64,000 nucleotides of DNA, taken from NCBI RefSeq assembly GCF_023856365.1, contig NC_064542.1, positions 6,379,363 to 6,443,362 of the forward strand, in the 5' to 3' direction. A program made the position numbers and the translations under genes. The number at the start of each line of letters is the position of its first letter. Within the stretch, counting starts at the first letter, position 1. The notes under the pieces were generated by a model. That model was not told the DNA's origin, did no database searches, and was given only the letters and a program-made list of their open reading frames with translations. Below, in pieces: positions 47,940 to 60,330 of this stretch. This DNA comes from Brienomyrus brachyistius. Its lineage: Eukaryota; Chordata; Actinopteri; Osteoglossiformes; Mormyridae.

Positions 47940-48180
47940 GCTTGTGGACTTCAGGATAGGGAACTTCAGCCGCTCGTCAGTGATAAAATGTGCAGTTACA
48001 GTGACATAAGATTCTGTGGCAATGGATGTCCATGTATCCCATTACAGCTGTCCTACCCGCTTTCCTCAGTGATTCCATAACTTCGGTTTCAGTCTCGTTG
48101 TAGAGTGTGGGGATCGTTGTGTCAGTAAAATATCTTCGAGATGGGATGTTGTATCTTGGCTCCAAAGTGCGCAACATAGA
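47940..48180 (-). pseudogene. hAT (ZBED-like) transposase fragment
   Basis: The minus strand encodes LEPRYNIPSRRYFTDTTIP then LYNETETEVMESLRKAGRT and a HCHRILCHCNCTFYH region. This matches the pre-catalytic part of hAT/ZBED transposases (PSRxxFT..IP.LY......V...L..A). It is a short, isolated piece. A 33-bp block at 47726-47764 is partly repeated at 47925-47957. Confidence 0.7.
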
Positions 48181-50469
48181 GCGAAAGCCCTAGTTCTCAA
48201 CGATTAAATACGGGTGCAAATCCCAATAGAAGTTACGACGGAGTTCATAATTTGCTTCGTCCTTTCCGAGTTAGGTGGAAGCTTTGACACCACTATAGGA
48301 CCATCGAGCAGCTACAACTGGGTGTTTTTCTTCCTCCTCCTTGTGGAAGCGGGTAATATGGTTTCTCATGTTTGTCGTGTTTCCAGAATATTTTAGTTTA
48401 GTTTGATACAATTTGCATTTAGTGTGGCTCTTGTCCAGGTTATAGAAGCCGAAGTAGCTTTTACTGCAGAGGGTGCCAGTTGGATTTCTCGCTCAGCCTC
48501 CTGAATCTCTGCTACATCACGGGCGCTGCACTCCCAATTTCTGCCTTTAGCGTACAGTCAGCGTTACATTATCAATTAACATTTAGAAAGTCGATTCTTG
48601 ACATTTGTGAATGTGTCCACATCCACATCGCAATGCATCTACCACTTGATTTTTTTCTCCCACCCCAACACTAAGGTGTTGCAATAAAAACAGTGAAAAC
48701 GTTCTATTTTCAGTAAGCATACTGTCTCAAAGTCACAAGTCAACATTAACAGATGGTCCGCAACAGGGTGATGTGAACCACTGCCAAGCTAAGCACTTTG
48801 CACACAAGAGTGAAAGACAGGTGTAACACGCCACTTTAAGTGTCATTAGTGATGTGAATTGGCTGCAAGACAGACCATCAGTGCACACCGTTACTTACAC
48901 CGTCACTTACACCGTTACTGACCATGAATTTCAATGCCATGGCGATTTGTAAAATGCACCACATTTAGCTACAGCTGGACGATTACGAGGCTGAACTCGT
49001 TACTACAAATGGTGTCTTCGGCAATGAACTAAATGAGACTGTGGCGTCCCAATGGCAACAATCCCACACGAGAAAATGATGACAGCGTTGCCAGCACGGC
49101 TGTTTTACAGGACGGCATGTATGCAAATAGCCGGTTGACTATCGTTGGCTCCGTGTTCATTAGCTGCCCACCTGTGCTGGATTAACTGGATTTAGGTTTA
49201 CAGGAATTCTTTGGTTTTCATACATCCCAAATGTAAGATGGTTGACAGTGATGCCTGGGGACCAAGCAGCGGGTGAACTGCTCATCCAGGGCTCCCAGAG
49301 CAGTTTTTGAGTTTAAACCCTTTGCTGAAGGACCCAGTGGTGAGGTAACACTCTGACAGTTACCTACTGGATCGAGGCAGAGACTCTGAGCCCCGAGAGG
49401 CACTTAGAGTTCCACCCACCTTCTGTCCAGGTGGGTGTCTACGTATAACCATCTACACGTCTAAGACTAACAAGCGTCCATGACTTCAGCTCCTAGCAAT
49501 TACAACCATGCCTCTTACAGTGGCTGCCTCGTCTAGAGACCAATTCACAAATACAATAGTATCAAAAAATTTTTTATTTATCCGACCAATGCGCACATTT
49601 ATGATTAAATTTCGGAAGTCTCACATCAACGCACGCCGGAGTGAGAAGGCTTTCCGAAGTATACTTCACAAAATGTTTTTTAAAAATGTTCACTTCATGA
49701 AGGGTAAAGCTGTAAGCAGAGTCACCACCATGCTTAGACTACCGTGATTTTCACTTAGTGATCATTTCGCTTGAAGTCTTGGTCATTGGAAAGGAACTCA
49801 ATGGCCAAATGAGCAGTAGGTGTAACCATGTTATAGTCTTTGTGGCCAAGTGCAGCTACATCCCCAGAGAACTACAGAGCGAATGAATAGAAAAATCCTG
49901 CAGCTATCAGCTTCTCCTCATTGCAGACAAGCTGCTGTCTGCAGGTAATATTCTCACCATCCTCTCCACCCCACCTCCAGTACATATTTCACATCCACGC
50001 TGAGCCTATTGCGCAAGAAACTGAAACCTTTACACACTGAGGCATTCATGTGGTTTCCGGGGTAATAAGGATTTATACAAGTAATTTATTTATGATGTAT
50101 TATTTTCACAAGAATCACAAAAAGAGATTTTCCATGCCATTTTCAGACAAGGACAGTGGGACCGGCGAAAATCAAAAGGCCATTGCACTCTACATGCTGG
50201 AGACCTCCTCTCACAGAGCACTATATATATAAAATCCTACTCAAGTAAAAAAAAGAACTTTGACAAGAGTAAAAGTATCTCTCCTAGCGACTGCTGAAAT
50301 ACAGTGAAACGGCAGCTTGTTCCAAAAGTGCTCAGAGTAGTGAGTGTTTGAGATTGTGTCTCTCTCTCCCCCCCCACCCCGAAGCTCACACATTGTTATT
50401 AACCTAAACCTGCACGCAATGTTCTAGGTGGGGTATTACGAAGGAATTTTATAATCGTAGCATCACCTC

Positions 50470-51720
50470 TCTTCACTTAAGCTTCACACACCTAGAGATG
50501 TAACCCAACATCCTTTTGGCCTTTTTAATTGATTCTCCACACTGGTGATAGTGGGACATGTAAGAACTAACATACATACCAAGGTCCTTCTCATAATCAG
50601 CTACATTTATTTCAGAGGAACTCATAAAATATGTGTACTTTATATTTCTGCTCCCTGCATGGATTACTTTGCATTTGTCTACTTTAAATTTCATCTGCCA
50701 GGTATCAGCCCAGTCACTCATTAAATCAAGATCCCGTTGTAGCCTCTGTGCTGTTAGTTCAGCATCTGCTACACCATCCACCTAGGTGTCATCTGCAAAT
50801 ATAACCAGTTTACTGTATGTATTGGTGTCAATATCCATCCATCCATCCATTTTCCATTTTGCAACTACTGGGTGGCGGGGGGTCCGGAGCCTATCCCGGA
50901 AGCAATGGGCACGAGGCAGGGAACAACCCAGGATGGGGGGCCAGCCCATCACAGGGCACACTCACACACCATTCACTCACACATGCACACCTACGGGCAA
51001 TTTAGCAACTCCAATTAGCCTCAGCATGTTTTTGAACTGTGGGGGGAAACCGGAGTACCCGGAGGAAACCCCACAACGACATGGGGAGGACATGCAAACT
51101 CCGCACACATGTGACCCAGGCGGAGACTTGAACCCGGGTCCCAGAGGTGTGAGGCAACAGTGCTAACCACTGCACCACCATGCCACCCAGTGTCAATATC
51201 ATTAATGGAAATTAGGAACAATAGTGGTCCTAAAATTTAACCCTGCAGTACCCCACTATGAATGCAGGCCCACTGCGACATTGTGCCTCTAATAACTACC
51301 CACTGCTTCCTGTCTGTTAACCAGTTTTCGATCCAAGCTGCTACGGTTCCTAAAATCCCTGCATCTTTGACCTTAAGCAAGAGCCGTTTGTGGGGGATAT
51401 CAAAGGCCTTCTGGAAATCTAAGTAGATCACATCTTAGGCCTTTTTGTGATCAATTTCTCTTGTAGCTTCCTCAAAGAACTGAAGTAGATTAGTTGAACA
51501 GGATCTACCTCTCCTAAATCCATGTTGGCTATCCCACAGAATGTTATGTGAATCCAGGTAATCCACCATTTTCGCTCGGATTATAGCTTCCATTAATGTT
51601 CCAGTTATGCTAGTTAAACTAACTGGGATATAGTTTGTTGGATTACTTCGATCCCCTTTTCTCAATATGGGCGTTATATTGCCATGCTTCCAATCAGAAG
51701 GTACCACACCAGCAGATAAG
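50470..51720 (-). mobile_element. LINE reverse-transcriptase pseudogene, interrupted by a SINE
   Basis: Minus-strand frames give DWKHGNITPILRKGDRSNPT, DSQHGFRRGRSCSTNLLQF, then MIYLDFQKAFDIPHKRLLLK, WIENWLTDRKQWVVI and INDID. After a SINE they give KLVIFADDT, a stop codon, VDGVADAE, and LDLMSDWADTWQMKFKVDKC. The RT catalytic FADD is at 50788-50799 and is kept, but a TAG follows one codon later. The order is that of a CR1/jockey-type RT. It is inactive. Confidence 0.85.
50836..51189 (-). mobile_element. tRNA-headed SINE-like element (copy B) with perfect 11-bp target duplication
   Basis: Same family as 25590-25924. On the minus strand it starts with GGTGGCATGGTGGTGCAGTG, has GTTAGCACTG and GGGTTCAAGTCTC boxes, and ends in (GGAT)n. 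GTGTCAATATC occurs at both flanks (50825-50835 and 51190-51200). Confidence 0.85.
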
Positions 51721-54700
51721 GATTTCTGAGATAGTAAAGTTAAAGGTCATCAAATAATATCTCTCATCTCTTTTAAAATTATAGGTAAACTTCCATCAGG
51801 GCCCCATGATTTATTTATTCTGAGTTTAGCTAGGCTTTGTACCACATCATTTTCAGTTATCGGTCAAAGATGAAGCTGGATTAGGAATGATTGGTATGTT
51901 ACTCATGTCCTCTACAGTGATTATCCTGTGCAAGACAATCATTAAATTGATACAAAGGTAAAGTCTAACTGCAATACCAACTATCAACCTGGGCTTAGTA
52001 ACATATTGTTTGTATTCTGGCATAAATGATTGATATAATTAATTTTGCTGATTGTAATAACCTCCTAGCAACAGAAAATCTAATTAATAATGTATATCTG
52101 CTCTCATACTTGCTCATTAAAATTTATTGCCTAACACTATAAAGACCTTTTTGTAATTATACGGTTGAAGGGTCCAAGGTGGAGTCATTTGCCACCTAAA
52201 ATGATGTTTTCTCAGTACACATACAACATTTAGCTGAAGGCAGACCAGCCAAGCAGTGCATGCTGTGAGGGGGTGACACTCATTTAACTGAAAGGGTTTG
52301 TGTTCTCTGGATTTGATTATCAACTCGTTTGTCCTTTGCGGTCTGAGATATTCACAATGTAGTGACTTGATATGATCAGCAGCCCAGGCCTAATACTACA
52401 CTCTCATTTAAATGCTAATGGCGCTCATAGACTGCTGTGTGGCAACTTTGCCATCCGAGTCCTGTGAGACGGAATTCTGTCAGTGCCCTATCCGGCTCGG
52501 CAGCGGGAACCAGCGTGGTTCCCGGAGCCACAGGGACTGGGATCGTCTCGGAAATGCGTGTTAGACGTCCATAAAATGCAGGTGGCCCCTATAAGGAAAG
52601 AGCTAGAGACTCAACCCCAGGACGGTTTCGCGATTTTTATCATTAATTGCTGATCATTAACATTTCACAAGGACACAGAACTTCAGATGGGTTATTCATT
52701 AGTAATTATATTGTTGGAGGGCTTTTTTTTGGGCCAATTGTGGCATTAATTATACTGATTATGTTCCCAGATGAAACCTCAGACATTCACACATTCATGG
52801 GTCACAGGGGCCCACTCCTGCTGGGTCGGGTCCCCCACTGTCTCCAGATCCACTTCAAGGGTAGAAAAGCTGCGCATTCAGAGAAGCCTGTGTGCTCCAC
52901 CTCGGCACTGCTTCTCAACAAGCCTGGCCATTCTCTCCTCTGACATCTCCCATTAACGAGGTGTGTTTCGGCAGTGAATGGATGTTTTTATTAATTGCTC
53001 AGTTCTCTGTGAACTCTCCATACTGTAGCGTGTGCAAAATTAGCACGAATTTGCTAAAGTCTGCAATCATATTTAACAAAGGCAGGGATTTAAAAAGCTT
53101 ACAGAATGTAGGCTGTTCTCACGCAGAGCAATGAAATATTAACCAAGTGGAGCCAGAGCTCCGAAAACACATTGGGAAACTTGTCCGAGTGGCACAGTGG
53201 GACAGCAAACGGCTGCGCAGTCGCAGGTAGCGAAGGCTGTGAGCTGAAGGGAGCAGCCGGTGCTGGAGTCTATTAATCACGGAGAGGGAAAAGTCGCAGG
53301 TGCCAAATGGGGGCCCCTGGGGGGGGGGGGGGGGGGGGGGGCAGAGTCTGATCTTCGTAGACAGATGGAGCCTCGATGTAACAGGGCTAGAGTCTGGCCT
53401 GGCTGAGCTGAAAGAGCCGTGCAGGAGAAGCAGACGTTTACCTGACACCGCAGACACCTGAAAGGTGCGCAGAACATAGCGATGCAGTTAGCAGCAGGCG
53501 AAGGCGCCGTCTGGCGCCGGACGTGACACGGCCCAGATCCTTCAGCATTCCTTTCCAACGCTGCACACGGGAAGCTGCTCCTTCACAAGTTCCACCTCAC
53601 CCTGCACTGCGCTCACGCTGTCTGACGGCTGTTTGTTCACCTGTCTGCATTGTAGTGCCCAGGCAGTGATGCACACATGCTGCTGTGATTCACGTCCAGT
53701 GGGGCAGAAAGTAAATTAAAGAAAAAAAAACGTAGCGGCAAGAGCCAGCAGAGCAGCAACAGCAGGAAGCAGAGCTGGGGCTCGGAGGGAACGGAGGAAG
53801 CGTTGCTTACAGATTTCATTTAGTTAGGAAGGATGTGCTCCGCGTTCGCTTTAGCTGATATGTGTTTGCATGAGCTCTCTGACCGAGCCTGGGATTCACT
53901 CACGTGTGCACTGCTCGGTAAGCACGAGTCACATATACAGACCGAGGTCAAAGTTACAAATCGTCAATAAATATGATTGAGCTTTATCACAGAATCTAGT
54001 ACGGTAATGCATGTTTGAATGAGACAGTGGGGTGAATGATGACGGCGAAATGACCGGACGCCTCTGCCCTGATGTTTCCTTGGTGCTTTCGATGCATCAT
54101 TCCGGTTCATAATGTCAGTTGGTGTGACCTACTGTCCCATGAGAAGCCCTTCTTGGATCTGGCTATTAGTGCCAGGTGTGTGTGGTAGTCATCCTGTGCT
54201 ACATTAACCCTCCATGAAAAATAACAAAATGGATTAATGACATTTGTGACCGGTGACCATAACTGCAACAGGAAGCAGGAGTCCAGGCAGTCCCTGGGTT
54301 AGGGACGAGATCTGTCCAATAATTCAGTCCTTAATTCATATTTGTAGGTAAGCTGGAAAAATAATAATGCAGTAATAATGACAGTAAACACATAGCACTG
54401 CATCGCACCTTGAGCCGATGAACCACTGAAGCCACACAGTGTTTTCATGACTGTCAGAAAGCAGTGCATGCCTTTGTCATTATGAATCATCGTGTTTAAC
54501 TCTAATTTTTTAATATAACAGGCTTTATGAAGTCCGTTTGTAGGTACGCGTCGTCCATAAGTTGGACGCTCTTAACCAGGGAGCTACCTGTAGCTCCAAA
54601 AGTCTGTATTATATAACTCAACTTTTAATGAAACCATTTGGTGAACTAGCAGTATGCTCCTCTGGACTATCATTTTGCTGATTGCTGTAGTCGACTAGGT

Positions 54701-56094
54701 AAATCGTTAGTGGATATACATGGCTTGCGCGAAATTTGTCCAACTCAAGAAAACTTCCAGACGATATGTGGGTATGCGGAAAGTTCAGCTGGAAGTCAGA
54801 AGCATTTGTCTTCTTATCTAATTTGATTTAAGTTGACTTATTGTTCAATTATTCACCAGCAATATTCCTCAATATTATACTGGCAAGAACCTTGAGTCAG
54901 GACAGAGAAGAGAAGAGAAGAGAAGGGAAGAGAAGGGAAGAGAAGAGGAGCCCCGGAGGACCTATTATTGTATGGACAGGTTTGATATTTACACCTGGCT
55001 ATAAAAATATATATTTTTTAAATGATGACATTGAACTGACAGTACTATTGTTTACGCAGACGAGTCACAAATTATATGTAAAAACACATCAATCACATAA
55101 CCGGATTACAGCCTTGTTGAACAAGACTGGATCCCAAAGTAATACCTTTTATTATTTACCGTCAAAGGAAAAGCAGAAATCCGAACCAGTGGTTAAACCT
55201 CCTGGGAAAACAAAACTCCCTTACTGAACTGGCCGTGAAACTTTGTTCTGCTGAATAAGTTTTATCACAAACCAACAGCCAGAAAGTGTAATAAATCTTT
55301 AAAGTGGAGACCTGTTTCTGCAAGTGGAATAGCGAGCAGAGGAAACAGGAAGTCTAACTGACAGGCGAGTACCAGCATGGTCTAAGGCGGAGGGACGCCA
55401 ACACAAGAAACGAGGTTTTTTGGTGGCGTTGGCGGAGACAGATATCCTCTCACAGTCTGCTGCCATGTGAGCAGCGTTAAGAAACAAGAGCCCTTGGAAC
55501 ATCATTCCTTTGTCATTATTCTTCTGATATTCCCAAAGAGAGGGAGGTAAGGCGGAAGAAATCTAAGACTTAATGCAAAATCCGTATATTTATCTGATGA
55601 TATTGGGACTCTCTCTACGCAACACAACAAACACAGAGTCATCTTAGTGCCAATTGTTGTTGTCATGTGAGTCGTGAGTCATGCTTTCCCGTTAAAAACA
55701 CTGTTCCTTCATGAGTCCACTTTTCTGCACATGCTAGGAAAAGACCCAGCCTGTCACCGGCAGATTAGATCTGTAAAGGGCAGAGGCACTGATTCAGAAA
55801 AAAAACACTCTAGGTTAGAAAATGTTTGTATATTTCTATGTGCCAAGTACATCGGTCTGGGTTATCTGGCTTTCCATGGGGCCAAAGCAACACGTTTCAT
55901 TTCTGAGGAAAATATTTCTGTGCACGATTCAAGTCTCTGATTATGATTATTATATGTCTGACTGAGGCAGGGCAATCGTCTGAGAGTTTACAGGGCTCCC
56001 TAGTGGAGTAATTCTGTTAATCAGCGATGTTTGTGACACTGCTCGTGCAGAAAGCAGAGAGAATGTACTAAACCAGCAAGACGAGGACCAAAAA

Positions 56095-56998
56095 CATACC
56101 TTACGTCCTAGGACACCTGGCCATTAAACATACAGGAGCTTCCATGACATCCCATTCTAAATCCACAGGCATCAGTATGGAGTTGATCCTCCTCTGCAGC
56201 CAAAACAGTTGCCACTCTTCTGGAAAGGCTTCCACCAGATTTTGGAGTGCGTCTGTGGGGATTTTTGCCCATTCATCCAGAAGGAGGTCATTTGTGGGGT
56301 CAGGCACTGATGTTGGCCGTGAAGGTCTGGCTCTCAATCATTGTTCTACTTCATCCCAAAGGTGTTCAATGGAGTTGAGGTCAGAGCTCTCTCTGCCTGT
56401 TCTATCACGCCAAACTCACCCATCCATGTCTTTATAGACCTTGCTCTGTGCACTGAGGCACAGTCATGCTGGAACAGAAATGGCCTTCCCCAAAATGTTC
56501 CTACAAAGTTGGAAGGATAGACTTGTCTATAGTAAGTTCTCTTCACTGGAACTAAGGGGTCCAGCCCAGCCCCTGAAAAACACCCCCATACCTTTATCCC
56601 TCCTCCACCAAACTTTACAGCTGGCACAATGCAGTCAGGCAGGTAACGTTCTCCTGGTCTCCGTCAAACCCAGACTCGTCCATCAGACTGCGAGACAGAG
56701 ATGCATGATTCATGACTCCACAGAACACGTTTCCACTGCTCCAGAGTGCAGTGGCGGTGTGCTTTACACCACTCCATCCAACACTGGGCATTGTGCTTGG
56801 TTAGGGTTAGGGTTAGGGTTAGGGTTAGGGTTACATTGCGTAGGGTTACATTACTTGCGTTGCATGACAGTGCCTCACTTGAATTCACTGAGCTCTTCAG
56901 AACGACCCATTCCTTCACAAAGGTTTGTAAACCTGACTGCATGGCGAGGTGCTTGATTTTATACACCTGTGGCAATGGGTCTGAATGACACACCTGAA
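56095..56998 (-). mobile_element. Tc1-like transposon copy with internal deletion and telomeric insert
   Basis: On the minus strand the order is GTGTGTCATTCAGACCC terminal sequence, FVKEWVVLKSS start region, and a telomeric array. It continues WMEWCKAHRHCTLEQWKRVL, SDGRVWV, FGGGGIKVWGCFSGAGLDP, TFWGRPFLFQHDCASVHRAR and the C-terminal RPTSVPDPTNDLLLDEWAKI. It is the same Tc1 family as 38697-40690. Roughly 0.28 kb of the N-terminal coding region is gone. Both outer ends are worn. Confidence 0.85.
56799..56850 (+). repeat. Interstitial telomeric TTAGGG array
   Basis: Five perfect TTAGGG units at 56801-56830, preceded by GG and followed by TTACATTGCG and TAGGGTTACATTAC. It sits exactly at the deletion junction of the Tc1 copy. 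Confidence 0.95.
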
Positions 56999-58424
56999 TG
57001 CAGATGTATGTAGATGGGAAGCACTCTACCAGATGCCATGACATCAGTGTTTCTTTTCTAATCCTCACTACATTAACATGGCAGCCGAATAGTAGAGGAT
57101 TATGGGAAATTAACTGGTTTTGTTCACATTTCTTTCTTTTTACCCTTTATGTACATTTACACTTCATTATTTTTCCTTATTTGCACGTTACTGTTTAAAG
57201 GGACACAAATAATCTGATTAGTGGGGTGAATCTGCATTTATCGAAGGTACTTCTCCGCATTCCTTGGATGTCCAAACAACCCGCAAATCCCCGTTGGATT
57301 CTCGGAACTCATTCTGAACAGGTGTACGAAAACATGAGTAATGATGACCAGCAGTAAGTATCATAACCTCTGTGATCCACATGATAACGTGGATGTAATG
57401 TTTGCTCTTCTCTTCCAGCAAAACATCACCTCAGTGCACATGTGCAGTTAGGAGGAACCTCAGGTAACCGTGGTAATATAGTATTTTATTAAATTCCCTT
57501 TCTTATTGATCTAAATATATCATATTCTGGTATCACTCCTATCTTCCCTCTTGTGGCAGAACAGACTATGCCTGTCATGCACTTTGTAATATGCTATGTG
57601 GATATGCTGTGTGGATCCCTTGTAAGGACTGTGAATTTTAAGATCCGGGATGTAATTGTTATGCACAGATTGATTACCAGGACACAGATAAATGCAGTAT
57701 TACTAATGGAAAACATATCGCTGGCATGGATGATGATCAGCAGTGCATTACGGAAAAAGCCATAAATGAATATCAGCCATCTTCCTACCAGGTGTCTAGA
57801 ACAGGGACACAAGACAGGAGGCGTTAGAGACTATCCCAGGCCACATAGGCCACATGGCAGGGGAATACCCAGGGACACCTGCCAGCGCTGGTACCTTACT
57901 CACTCGCAGAGAACATCACAGACAGCGATTAACCCAACTGCACGGCCTCTCAGCACGGGTGCAAAGCCCGGCTGGCGGGACAGAACATGCAAGTAAATGT
58001 GTATGTCTGGCAAAATCTGTCTCCGTCCAGAGTGAATCTCAGTGCGTGAATAATCCATATGGCACCCACAGCCCACGCTACCGCATTTTTAATTCAGTAT
58101 CTAGCATATATACATATTCGCTGAATGTCTGCTTAAACATGCTTGTGATGTCAATATGAGTAATTAGCTCACTAATGACAAATCTGAATGCAACATGGTC
58201 GTCATGGGGTCACTTTGAACACAGGTGCTATTGCTAAGCACTGAAGTAAGTGGAGACAAGGCCAGGTCGTGCATTTCCTTACACTAACGCTGTTCTGACA
58301 CTGCGGACAAACCATTAAGTTTCACATCCTGAAAATGTGTGCAGTTGCTGAAGGTCATGCTAACACTTTTTTTGTTTCTGTATGTGTTATGGGGTCCCAG
58401 TATTTTAATGAAAGCTGAGGGTGT

Positions 58425-58930
58425 TACTGTCAGTGCAGTGTACTGTGATGTTACTGCCAGTACATTATGCTGTGACGTTCCTGCCAGTGCACGGTGCTGT
58501 GACATTACCGCCAGTGCAGTATGCTGCGATGTTCCCGCCAGTGCAGGGTGCCGTGACAGTTCCGCCAGTGCAGTATGTTATGACGTTCCCACCAGTGCAG
58601 TATGCTGTGACACAGTCAGTGCAGGGTGCTGTGATGTCACTGCCAGTGCAGTATGTTGTGACACAGCCATTGCAGGGTGCTGTGATGTCACTGCCAGTGC
58701 AGTATGCTGCGACGTTCCCACCAGTGCAGTATGCTGTGACACAGCCATTGCAGGGTGCTGTGATGTTACTGCCAGTGCAGTGTGCTGTGACGTTCCCACC
58801 AGTGCAGTATGCTGTGACGTTCCCACCAGTGCAGTATGCTGTGACACAGCCAGTGCAGGGTGCTGTGATGTTACTGCCAGTGCAGCATGCTGTGACGTTC
58901 CCGCCAGTGCACTATGCTATGATGTTCCCT
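58425..58930 (+). repeat. 27-bp minisatellite, about 18 units
   Basis: The unit is CAGTGCAGTATGCTGTGACGTTCCCAC with 24-bp variants. Because lengths are multiples of three, two + frames (216 and 222 codons) and a - frame stay open. The + repeat SAVCCDVPT is Cys-rich. There are no splice or family signals. Confidence 0.93.
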
Positions 58931-60169
58931 TCCGTATGCAGAGTGCTTCAGGAAACGACAGGGGGCCTCATTTCATTTCACAATTTTGAAGCCCTCAAGA
59001 GGTGCACTTTACATTCAATACTTTCAGTTGGCTGTCATCAGCTAAAATACTGGGTATCTGGACTGTGGGCAGAAACCAAGGAGCCATAAGGTCACATTTT
59101 TACACAAAAAAGAAGAGGAATGGATGGAGTGTGAATGATTTTACATTTGTAAGGTAAGTCTTCAGCCAGGACGACCCGCAGGTCTGCTTCGCTCTCCCAA
59201 GACCTTCTGACATTGAGGACAGGTGCCTGGCTTAAGCAGCAAACTGAGGAGCCTTAACCACAGCTGCAGGCCATGACCCGTGTGCGCAGGACTCTGTTAA
59301 TGTAGGCCTGGGGTTAGGGACACGCCCAGAGTTGCAGGTGTGTGGATTGGATACAGCAAATCAATATGCATGAACAGTTTGTTCTCTGTGGGCATCATCA
59401 GACTGCTGTTTATGCACCAAAATTCATGCCATACCGACTTCAGGATTTCACTTAACTCCGCATTCTGACAAATGAATATCGCGTCCCACTAGCTTCTTGG
59501 GAGTCCTTACTTTTCCGTACCGTGAAGGACGGCGTATTCTAAGCTTCCGCTTGGGTTGCAGCCAGCTACTTTACCTGAACTGTCTCTGCTTTGTCATGCT
59601 ACAGCTGTTTAAACCCACGGCCCCAGCTGGCCTGCACCTTGCCGTTCAGTCAGTCTCCGCGGGGTCGCCTCCCTCGCCCAGGCTCCCCAGGCAGGCAAAA
59701 AGCCCTAACAGGACATTTATCTTCTTTGCAAAGACGCCAGTTTCATTCATTCAGAGAATGTAATAAAGATAGGCAGCAAATATGGCACGACTTCTGCATT
59801 GTGCTAATTTACTCAAATTATACCTAAAGGGTGACCTAGTATACAGACACATATTAAATGACAGAATTATCTCCCTTGGTGCAGAAAATGTGAACGCAGA
59901 AGCTCCAGCATTATCAATCGTTAATGCTTCTGCTCTAAGCCTTACATCGCCACATTTTGTGTTTATTTGCATGTTGTCTGTAATATGTAATCAGTGCTTG
60001 AATTCAAAAGCCTTACAATCTTTGCATATTTGCATATAACATATTTCAGTAAAAGTAAATAATTGCCAAAATGAATCTGAACTACTTTCAGAGGAAGATA
60101 ACAGACTGCCATGCAATGGAAGGATGATTATGGGCTGCCAGGTTGAACCCAGTAAATACTAATGAGGTA

Positions 60170-60330
60170 CCCACTGGGAGGGGCTTTAAACCAGCTGCTG
60201 ATTGGCAGGCATCTTCATCCTGCCCACTGGGAGGGGCTTTAAACCAGCTTCTGATTGGCAGGCATCTTCATCCTGCCCACTGGGAGGAGCTTTAAACCAG
60301 CTGCTAATTGGTAGGTGTCCTCACCCTGCT
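60170..60330 (+). repeat. 53-bp tandem repeat, three copies
   Basis: CCCACTGGGAGGGGCTTTAA begins at 60170, 60223 and 60276, giving an exact 53-bp period. The third copy is diverged. A GATTGGCAGGCATC block lies in each unit. Confidence 0.95.

Noticed and set aside
53119..53558. Pro-rich minus-strand frames of 93-112 codons
   Set aside because: They are driven by a 23-G run and GC-rich flanks. No homology or splice signals were seen.
58339..59089. 216- and 222-codon Cys- and Val-rich frames that look like a repeat protein
   Set aside because: They come from a 27-bp minisatellite open in three frames. There is no supporting start context, splicing or homology.
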